Assembly: GCA_004009845.1 (NCBI GenBank)
Contig: RMBW01000065.1
Location: 116,644-180,643 of the forward strand
Origin: Davidsoniella eucalypti
Taxonomy: Eukaryota; Ascomycota; Sordariomycetes; Microascales; Ceratocystidaceae
Reading direction: 5' to 3'
Length of the DNA stretch: 64,000 nt
Shown here: piece by piece, positions 55,821-64,000 of the stretch
Position numbering within the stretch: position 1 is the first letter of the stretch
Layout of the letters: each line of letters opens with the position of its first letter
Position numbers and translations under genes: made by a program
Notes under the pieces: model-generated
Seen by the model: the letters and a program-made list of their open reading frames with translations, nothing else
What the model was told of the DNA's origin: nothing
Databases searched by the model: none

Positions 55821-56837
55821 TCGATAGAACTCAAGACTTGATGAAAAACTACACAAGCTCATAGAGATAGAGTTGTATGGAACGCCAAGACTCTGTGGTT
55901 TCTTTAGATGCATGAACAACGTGGTACGCTGTAGTAAAACGTCTAGGAAGTAGAAGCCAATAATGCTACTGCTACTACCACTTCCACCGCTTCTCTATTA
56001 AGTATATGTGTGTGTTATCTACGCCTAGTGTCTGGGCAAACTAGCCGTGGGTAGAAAGTTCCAAGCACCGAGCAAGACACTAAGAAATGATACGTAGTGT
56101 TTGTACGGAGGATATACATGGCACACACAGGTGTATACATTTAGAGGGCTACAAACAAACTCCCTATCATGGCTAAGTCAAGGGCCCTGCCCGGAACGAA
56201 AAACACCAAAACTGCCTCAGGCCGCCGTTCCAACTCTGCGGCTATTTGCTTTCCTTGGCTTGGCGCGTCGTAGCACCACATACAGGTGACGGGAAGAGGA
56301 GAGAGAGCAAGAACGAAGAAAGGAGATTCATGGAAGGCAGGCCAGAAATGAAAACAACTAACCCAGACTTCGACAAAGTATATCACGAAGATGCCGTGCC
56401 TGATGATATCTAGTAGATGTGTGTACTGACGACTGATAGTATCTTTATCATAGGACAGAGGCTCTTGTTAGCTGGTTAAGCCATGTTACATACCTGAGGC
56501 TACCATATCTCGGATGTGATGTCTTATGCCATGCTCCTTTTGTGTTGGATGTCCACCGCCAAAATTACCACCCGTTTTAATGCGCCGTCTGCGGTGCTAC
56601 TCGATACAGTCGAGATAAACAAACATGCAACGATAGCTTATACAACATACAAGAATGATAGTGTTATCAATAATACTGTCTTGGTATCAGACAAGGAGCT
56701 GTTGTTTTGAAAGAGCAGTGGCTAGTCAATATAGCCAATATTTCATTGTCTAGTATAATAATGGCTATCGAACATCTTATATCAAGACAGATAGGATTTC
56801 ATCAGACGGCCCGTTTCTATATCCTGCTGTGATGTGG

Positions 56838-56908
56838 TACCAAGATACAATTTATTATTATTTTTAATTCATTAATCTTATAGAGCCATGAAGATGGTAC
56901 CAAGATAC
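56838..56908 (+). repeat. Short direct repeats about 60 bases apart
   Basis: TGGTACCAAGATACA occurs twice in the same orientation around a roughly 45-base AT-rich spacer. The origin is unknown; no inverted ends or coding sequence lie between the copies. Confidence 0.6.
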
Positions 56909-57135
56909 ATATACTACAAGAGAAAAAAAAACACGCAAATCATCACCGCTTGGAAGAACAAGACAGCCTTGGCAATGCCAGAATTCACTCACGCGAGATA
57001 TCCCCTCGTCTCCTTATCGTAATCAACCTGTTCTTTGGTCCCAACTCCTTTTTGGTAGATTCTTTCCCTTCTTCTTCTTCCACTCGGTGAAATAAAATAA
57101 AAAGAGTCTCGTTTCTTGCGTTGGAATACCAATAC

Positions 57136-57152
57136 TTTTTTTTTTTTTTTTT
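57136..57152. repeat. Poly(T) run
   Basis: Seventeen consecutive T residues about 700 bases beyond the BIR1 stop codon. Confidence 0.85.
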
Positions 57153-57857
57153 GCCAATGCTGTCAAAAAGAAAACCGTACGAAATAAGCCTCGGTTATAT
57201 CCAAAAGAGACAAGGAAAGCATGAACTAGGGAGTGAAAAAGAGAACAAGCCTTCTTTATTTTTCTGTTTTATCATTTACTCTCCGATTAGGGCTACCGTG
57301 TGCTTGGCTAGCTGTTGGCATTACCCCAAAGCCAAGAATTATAAAATATATGAAATGTATGTGTATATGATCGTTTATATCAAGAGGAATACACATATAA
57401 ATGCATGTGTATAGTTGTATATTTGCATGCTAAGCTTGGAAATCTGCAAGTTCCAAGAAATCATAGCCAAGAATCGAGAAAACACCAAGAATTTCTCCAT
57501 TCTATCACCACCACGAACCCCCAAATTCGTCTCCGAAAAGGCATACGGCGCGGCAAATAGCTTGTTCATCATAAGATAACCTTGATTATAAATATATATT
57601 TGTATATAAAACATTCCTAAGTTCTAGTGACTAAGTAAATATAGAAAAACTCCGCCGGTTTCTCTCAGTCCGAAAACAAAAGTAAAGAACACATACTAAA
57701 AACTAGCATAGAAAGCAAAACTCCAAAATGATATAATCCCGTGTGTTCCTAAGAGATCATTCAATAAATCTCTAGTGGTGGAGAAATAAAACTCTATGAT
57801 AAAAAAAAACCAATCTGAAATGAAAAATTAAACAAAAAAGATCACAGGCGAAATGAC

Positions 57858-60800
57858 TTACTCGGCTACCAATCCCTCCAATACTCTCATCGCCTTGCTT
57901 CCTTCACTCTCGAAACGACTCACCATCGTCTCGCAATCATGCCGCATCTTCTTCTCTGCCATGGCTGCATTATGGTAGATCCATTGCTCAACCGTCATCT
58001 CCTCTTCAGCCGCGCTCAGCTGGCCGTCACGGAGAAGATCAGACCAAGCAGAGCCTCCGCTACCACCAGCTGTTGATACTGCTGTTGTTGTCGATACTAA
58101 GGCGTTGCTTGAAACACTGTTGCCGTTCTTCTGGCCGTCTGACTCTTCGCCGTACTCCCGCTGGGCAAACTCTTCGAAGATCTCATCCACATCGATACCG
58201 TTCCACGGCGTGTTCGTACGGATGTTCGTCATGACTGTGCGTTTGCCAGGAGATCCGAGCGCCGTAACACCACTACGCGAGGGCGTCGCTGCCCCAAAAG
58301 AAGTAGCACCGCCAGAACCGCTGGGGCTGTTATCGTTGTTACCCTTCATCGTAGCAGCAACGTAGCTATTACTATTGCCGTTGCCTCCACTGCCGCCGGT
58401 CGGTACAGCCAACACGACCTTTTTAAGCTGCATGTTTTTATTGACGTTGCCATTGCTGTTGTTGCTGTTGTTGCTATTGTTGGCCGTCAGACTGGGGATG
58501 GACGATGGCGGCTGGTTTTCAGCGTCCGACGCCTGCGGCGACTGTGACGGTGACATGGCATGGCGTACAAAGGGCGACGACCGACCAGCCATGGGCGTTG
58601 ATGGTGCATGTTCCTCCTCTTTCTCTTTCTCCTCCACCTCACCCCCCTGCTGTCGACGCTGCGGTGGTCTCGAGACCGATGGTGGAGTAGTAGTGTGCTG
58701 GATCAACTGCATAGGTTCATCTTCGATTTCCTCCACCTCGGGTTCTTCTTCCTCATGCTGCTCAACAGCCTCCTCGAATTCCTCGTCGTCGGGTTCTGCA
58801 TCTTCATAAGCCTCATTATCTTCCTCCGCTTGCGGCTCTGGCTCGGGATTTGGCTCAGCTATGACAGGTACAGGTGATGACGAGCGAGGTGCTGAAGGAG
58901 GAGGGGGAGCAGGCATAGCTTTGGATGCCACCGCCTTAGACTTTTTCTTGGTTGTAGCAGCTTCCTTGGCAACAGCTGATTTTTTCTTTGGCGGTGACAC
59001 CTCTGTTTCATCGTCAAAATCATCGGCCATACTCTTCGTTATGGTTGGTAGCCCTGACGAAGTTTGCTGCTGATGTTGTGCACGAGACGGAGGCCTACTG
59101 CCGCCTTTGGGCTTCTTGGTAGCAATAGCAATAGCAATAGCCGACAAGTTCTTAACAATCGTCGTGGATGTACTATGGATACTGCTGGCCAACTCATCCT
59201 CATCTTCGTCTTGGAAAATCTTGGAAGAGGCATTGATGCTAGCAGAGTGTCCGTCCTTCTTGGCCGTATAGCTTTGCTCGGAGGCTGCCGTAGCCTTAGC
59301 CTTAGTTTTAGACACTTTTTGAACGCCCGCGGCTTTACGGCCCTTCTTAGGGACAACGACTTTAGGCTCGGGCTCAGGTGTCGTTGACTTGGTAGTATGT
59401 GCTTCAGTTTCCATGGCTTCAAACTCGGCTTCAACCTCTCGTTCATTGACTTGAGGCTGGGGGTCAAACATGGCGAAGCTGCTATGTGGATCTCGTGATG
59501 GACTCTTGGCAAAAGGTTGGCGCGGTGGGCTCTTGATGTACTGGTCGCGTTGGGGACTCTTTACCCTCTCTTCAAACCGTTGAATCTTCTCCTGCACTGG
59601 ACTCTTGACTCGTTCAACAAGCACTACTTCACGCTCCAACGCGATGGAATCGGATTTCTTATTGATAGCAGAACTCTTGAGGCGTGACTGGCGTTCCGAG
59701 TCAGAATCGGCGCTGAGATCATCATCGTCAGTAAACCGTTCCAAATCAGCTTCTAACTGTTTATCGATTTCATCGTCATCGGGGACTTCGTCGATCATGG
59801 AGTGAACTTGAGTGCTTGACACAGCCGACATGAAGGAGGCATTACTAGAATCTCCTCTTGACGAGCGTGTCGATGCCCTCTGTGCCACCTTTTTGCGGCC
59901 ACCTTTCTTGGTCGCAGGTTCTGGTTGGAGAAGGCTTAGGTCTTGCGAGGCAATCGATGCTGTGCTACCAGATCTTCCACGACTATTCTTTTTGGGTGCT
60001 GGTGCCTCAGCCTCTGTCATGATCGAGTCGTCCATGGCTTCGCTTGGACGCTTGCGGCTTTTTGCTGTAGATTTCTTTTGTGGTGGTGGTGCTGGTGGTA
60101 ATACAAGTTCTGATTCTTCTTCGTAATATTCTTCTGCTGGCATTGGCTCTGGCTCGATAGCTTCTTCTTTCTTGGCCCTAGTCTTGCGTCCTTTAGTTGT
60201 GGTTTTCTTCGCTCGAGAAGACCGTTTCGATGCTGTAGATGCTGTTGTCATAACACTATCGTCTGGCTCGGCTGTCACATCAAGTGAAGATATCTGTTCT
60301 GACATGTAGGTAGCGTTGACAGATTGCATCGAAAGGATCGAAGAGTTGCCTGCGTTCCTTGCCCGTGACTTCTTGCTCTGCTTTAGAGCGAGTATGATTG
60401 GACATCTCGCACTGCGGCTCTCATGTTCATTGCTATAGAACGAATGGCGTTAGTATCTGCGTGGTGGGCAAAGAATATTCTACCAAGAGGAGAGAAGATA
60501 ACAACTTACACAGGCTTATCACCAGCTTCCCAGCCATCAAGAGCCAGACTACAATACAAGCAAGTTGCCATATCATCTGATTCTATAGTTGGCGTATAGA
60601 CCCAGCCACTCTCAACAAGTTGCTTAGTCTTACACTTCCAACCCTTCTTACTTTCGTGAGGCCATAGGCCGGCAAATGACTCCTTTCGTGCGGCCACTAG
60701 CCCGGGATCTAGAGGGTCGAGTTCGTCATATCCGTCGATGCCGAATTCTGCCGCTTTAAGAATCGCCCATCCGCAAGAGCGCGCATGCTTCAAGTGTTCA

Positions 60801-61140
60801 TGGAACGGATTATCACCATCTTCCCATCCATCTAGACCTTTGCCACAGTTAAAGCATATGGTATGATCTGGGTTCGTCGTTGTGGGATCGAAAAACATGC
60901 CAGAGGCGGCCATCTATTGAAACAAAGAGTTAGAAGTCAGTAACAAGTCCCTGTTTTGACGTGCTATATACCCTCCCGCTATTGTAGGTTCCAAAAACTC
61001 ACATCTTCTGCACGTATTGCTGCGTGAGGCCAGCGCATGATCTTGCCAGCTCTGCCATTTGTCGTAGAAGCACGCTTTTTGGGGGTTGTGAATGATGCTA
61101 ATCTAGCATCATATGCTACAAACTCTTCATGGCAAATCAT
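57858..61140 (-). CDS. BIR1: Bir1/survivin-like chromosomal passenger protein with two BIR domains
   Basis: Exons 61003-61140, 60510-60913 and 57858-60432 (introns 89 and 77 bases, donors GTGAGT and GTAAGT) give 1038 residues. Bir1 is the survivin-type subunit of the chromosomal passenger complex (Aurora/Ipl1, INCENP/Sli15, borealin) and targets it to centromeric histone marks. BIR1 spans about residues 10-97 with zinc ligands C66, C69, H86 and C93. BIR2 spans about 120-195 with C164, C167, H184 and C191; both show the C-x2-C-x16-H-x6-C spacing. H184 and C191 are only supplied by exon 3, confirming the second splice. A long disordered, Ser/Lys/Glu-rich linker follows, with several SP/TP sites (KSPxR near 275-305) that suggest kinase control. 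A helical C-terminus (MTVEQWIYHNAAMAEKKMR) is the expected passenger-complex binding end. Two BIR domains plus a long tail is the fungal form; animal survivin has only one BIR. Confidence 0.93.
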
Positions 61141-61984
61141 GATGCAAGCTTGCTACAGCTGGATGCTTCTGGTGGCACTGCTAAATCGCGTAGTTATTCT
61201 AAGAAAACGTAGCAACTCAGAGGCTCAACAGATGCCCATTTAGACGCTACTTGTAGTGTTTGTAGCCTGTATGAAAGAACCGGTGACGTCTCGTATAGTG
61301 ATTATAGTGGCCTTGAAAAATACCAAGCGATGGGATCCGTTTGTTTGCGTTTGTTTCTGTCGTCGCTGCCTGTGTACGCGCTGATGTTTGGGTGTGTCAG
61401 CTACTTTTTGGTGGTGAGTAACTGAATACAAGTGTAGAATGTGTGAGATCGTGATGAATAAGTGGATGTTATTTCTGCGCAATGGACAATTAGAGAGTAG
61501 AGGACTCCTGTTGAAATTGAGTGATTATTAAGCCAAAGACTTATGGAAAATATGCTAATTGGGGCGGATGATCGTGATAATTCTAAGAATTTGATAGGGA
61601 AAACAAAAGATAATGACCAAATTTGGAAACCCTATAAACCTCTTTACGCTATTGCTCTAGTGTTGCTTCCCTTTGAGAAGTTGTTCCATCATTTGTTTTG
61701 TGGGGCGTTGTCCTATTATCCATGATTGGCCCGTGTGGTCGCGTTTGTTTACTTTGGGCGTGTTTATTCACCGCCTTCCTAACAGGGTATCAGTGCTTCC
61801 CAATTCTATCATATCACATCGCGGTATATCGCAGTACTAATTTATTCAATGATTAAGGAAATGAAAAAAGGTATCATATGTATATTCATGCTTAAAGTGA
61901 CTAGTGCGTTATCTTTTTCGTGTGCGTTTTCGTTTATCTTTGATTCATGTTGCTTCGTCTAGCTGCATTCTGTCAACTCGTCAT
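61141..61984. other. Intergenic region between PRD1 and BIR1
   Basis: About 840 bases between two minus-strand genes, holding the BIR1 promoter and the PRD1 3' end. No gene is supported. Confidence 0.55.
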
Positions 61985-64000
61985 TTATGCAGAGGGAATG
62001 CCAAGTTCCTTGTAGAACGCCTCCGAGTTGGGCTTGCGGCCTAAGAACTCTTCAAGAGTCTTCATCTCTTCTTGGCTACCACCGCGCTCTAAGACAGTGT
62101 GGCGGTAACGGCGGCCATCAGTAGCGTTCATTGGGTCATCTTTAAACACCGAGTAGAACATATCGGTGGAGTACACCAGAGACGAAAGGTAGCCGTAGTA
62201 GCCAGCATCATAGCCACCCATAAGGTGACCGAAAGTAGCCTCACCATGACCCCAGTTAGAGCTAAGAATTGCGTTAGTACGGGTTTCCTCAATACTTTTG
62301 TTATCATGCCTATGCTTATATAGTAACACACCTCTTGTCTTCAATATCATCAGGTCCCTGAAGACCGGCAATGTTGGCACGGAGATCATTGTAAAGCTTG
62401 GAAGTATCCAAGGTCACAAGCTCGTCGTGAGTCTTCGGGGTGTGAACAGCCATGTCGAAGATACCAAAGTGAAGCTGGCGAAGGTTGAACAGAGCTCCGT
62501 TGACGTGCTTGGTAGAAATGAGCTTCTCAATTAGATCCTCGGGGATGGGCTCGCCGGTTTCGACGTGCTTAGACAGGCGCTTCAACACTAGAGGGGTCCA
62601 GCACCAGTTTTCCAGCATCTGAGAAGGGGCTTCAACGAAGTCACGCACGGTGTTGGTGCCATGGAAGCGACTGTACTTGACGCGACCAGCCAAATCGTGG
62701 ATACCGTGACCCAGCTCATGGAACAATGTCACGACCTCATCATGCTTCAGCAGAGAAGGACGTTTAGCTGATGGCTTGCTAAAGTTGCAGACCAAGGCAG
62801 TGGCGGGGTAGCGGCGGGAGCCATCCTCACGGAGGAATCCAGGCTGTAGGTTGAAGTTGGCGGCATGGCCGTACTTTCCAGAACGAGGGTGCAGATCCAG
62901 GTACAGGTAGCCAGCAAAACCATCACCCTCACTAGCATCATCCCACACACTGAAGAGGATGACATCCTCGTGCCATGAGATGTCCTCGCCCTTTCCAGTG
63001 GGGCTAATACGAGCGCGCTCGGCTGCATCCAGTTCATGGAATGAGAAGCCCATGAGCTCTTCGAAGATCTTGAGCATACCGGTGATAGTGCTTTGGAGAG
63101 GGAAATACTCAGCGATAGCATTCTCATCAATGCTGTACTCTTTCTCAATCATTAGACGGTCGTAGTATCGGTGGTCCCAAAGATAGTACTTGTTATCGAA
63201 TTCAATGCCACGAGCTTCAACATCCGCTTTCTTCAATTCGAGAAGGTGGGCAACCTCATTTTTACCACCATCGGCAAGGCGCGAGCGAAGACCACCAAGG
63301 AATTCGTGAACAGTTTGGGGAGTTTTGGCCATTTTGTCTTCAATGACAAAAGTGGCGTGGTCAGGGTAACCTAGAAGACGGGCAGCCTCATCACGCAATG
63401 CGATTGTCTCCTTGAAAAGAGCGACGTTTTGGTTGCACTATGTTCTTGATTAGTATTTTCAGTCACAAAATATATAGTTATTTCGATAATCATCTCACCT
63501 TGTTCTCATTTCCAATGAAGATACGACGACGAGTCTCGGAGTTCTTAGCGAACTTGAGGGCGGGGAACAAATCAGTGTACTTGAATGATAGCTTGAGCTT
63601 TCCCTCATTCTCACCAGTACCCTTTTCGAGGCTGTCCAGTACGTTTTCAGGAACGCCAATCAGTTCTTCGGCAGTGAGCCAAATTCCACCGTTCTCCTCG
63701 TTCAGGCTTTTCTGGAACTCGATCCCTAGAGTAGACAATCGCTTCTTGATCTCCTTGAAGCGATCACGTTGAGGACCAACGGACAGAGACAGACCATTAT
63801 TGATATACCCTTTACGCTCCTTCTCGACATAGCGCAGACTTTCAGGCTCTAGCTTTTCCTGTTCACGACGAGAGTAGATAGCGTCAATGAGCTTGAAGAC
63901 GTCTTCACGCATGCCCATCTCGATCGAAAAATCCTCCATGAGAGCCTCAGCCTTCGACGAGCAGTGCGCAGGTTAGCGTCAGCAGAAACATACTGGTAGA
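61985..64000 (-). CDS. PRD1: Thimet-oligopeptidase/saccharolysin (M3 metallopeptidase), 5' end outside window, apparent frameshift
   Basis: M3-family zinc peptidases cut short peptides in the cytosol or mitochondrial intermembrane space, finishing protein breakdown. Visible exons are 63499 to the window edge, 62332-63437 and 61985-62261, with introns of 61 bases (donor GTGAGA, acceptor ACATAG) and 70 bases (donor GTGTGT, branch TACTAAC, acceptor TTCTTAG). The zinc motif HELGH is at 62706-62720, and the third ligand Glu lies in FVEAPSQMLENW. Family landmarks NKCNQNVALFKE, FHGTNTVRDFVEAP and FGHLMGGYDAGYYGYL are in order, and the active site is intact. Near 63955-63965 the frame of YQYVSADANLRTA does not connect to that of SKAEALMEDFSIEMGMRED: one base appears missing (see findings). 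The true start lies beyond 64000. Confidence 0.9.

Larger units (their letters stand above)
48836..57857. other. 9 kb intergenic region with simple repeats only
   Basis: No supportable gene in 9 kb. Frames such as 54017-54619 lack motifs, splice partners and codon bias. The stretch carries a CAGCA-rich tract near 49550-49580, a heptamer array (50073-50107), an ATCAG repeat (51961-51980), a 13-base C run (52487-52499), a TTTCTTTTTC tandem (55791-55820) and a 17-base T run (57136-57152). Promoter sequence for the transporter and the 3' end of BIR1 lie at its edges. Confidence 0.6.

Noticed and set aside
57815..57861. Possible 47-base terminal intron in BIR1 (donor GTAAGT over the stop, acceptor TTTCAG)
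   Set aside because: Shorter than every other intron here, no branch site, and the added codons translate a T-rich tract; the existing C-terminus looks complete.

Overview
The window is nuclear DNA of a filamentous ascomycete. Short spliceosomal introns of about 60-165 bases carry GTAAGT-like donors, CTAAC-type branch sites and YAG acceptors. The recognisable proteins (Mlp1/Tpr nucleoporin, Mak5 helicase, two-BIR Bir1, Prd1-type peptidase, an ACS-family transporter) look like Pezizomycotina, probably Sordariomycetes. That placement is an inference from protein style, not from a search. There are no bacterial operons or Shine-Dalgarno sites, and I found no convincing tRNA or rRNA gene.

Layout. 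1-7271: promoter and gene of a Tpr/Mlp1 nuclear-basket protein (+). 7272-18483: an 11 kb stretch with no supportable gene. 18484-19887: a three-exon zinc-finger/AT-hook protein (+). 22262-25393: a large orphan protein with acidic, Cys-rich and F-box-like parts (-), flanked by AT-rich DNA. 28646-31186: a three-exon gene (+) whose second half aligns by eye with the first RecA domain of MOV10/SDE3-type SF1 RNA helicases but has lost every catalytic motif. 31400-32489: a decayed, internally deleted pogo/Fot1-like DNA transposon with 26-base terminal inverted repeats and a TA target duplication. 33276-35357: a two-exon, Ser-rich, single-membrane-segment protein of unknown function (-). 35358-42983: 7.6 kb with only weak spliced micro-ORF candidates. 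42984-45317: Mak5 (+). 46956-48625: a three-exon MFS transporter (-). 48626-57857: 9 kb with simple repeats only. 57858-61140: Bir1 (-). 61985 to the window end: Prd1/thimet oligopeptidase (-, 5' end outside the window).

The genes are functionally unrelated housekeeping and lineage-specific genes: nuclear pore (Mlp1), ribosome assembly (Mak5), chromosome segregation (Bir1), peptide turnover (Prd1) and nutrient uptake (MFS). Gene density is low, about one gene per 6-7 kb.

The most interesting item is the catalytically dead MOV10-like gene at 28646-31186. It is open across three well-formed exons, so it looks like a maintained pseudo-helicase rather than a wreck. It ends 0.2 kb from the decayed transposon, whose premature stops are all of the C-to-T kind. 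Other points worth checking are an apparent one-base frameshift in Prd1 at the window edge, a possible extra terminal exon for the orphan protein, and a pair of Tbf1-like AACCCTAA boxes upstream of MAK5. Exon coordinates were derived by reading splice signals and frames by hand; no alignment or database search was run.
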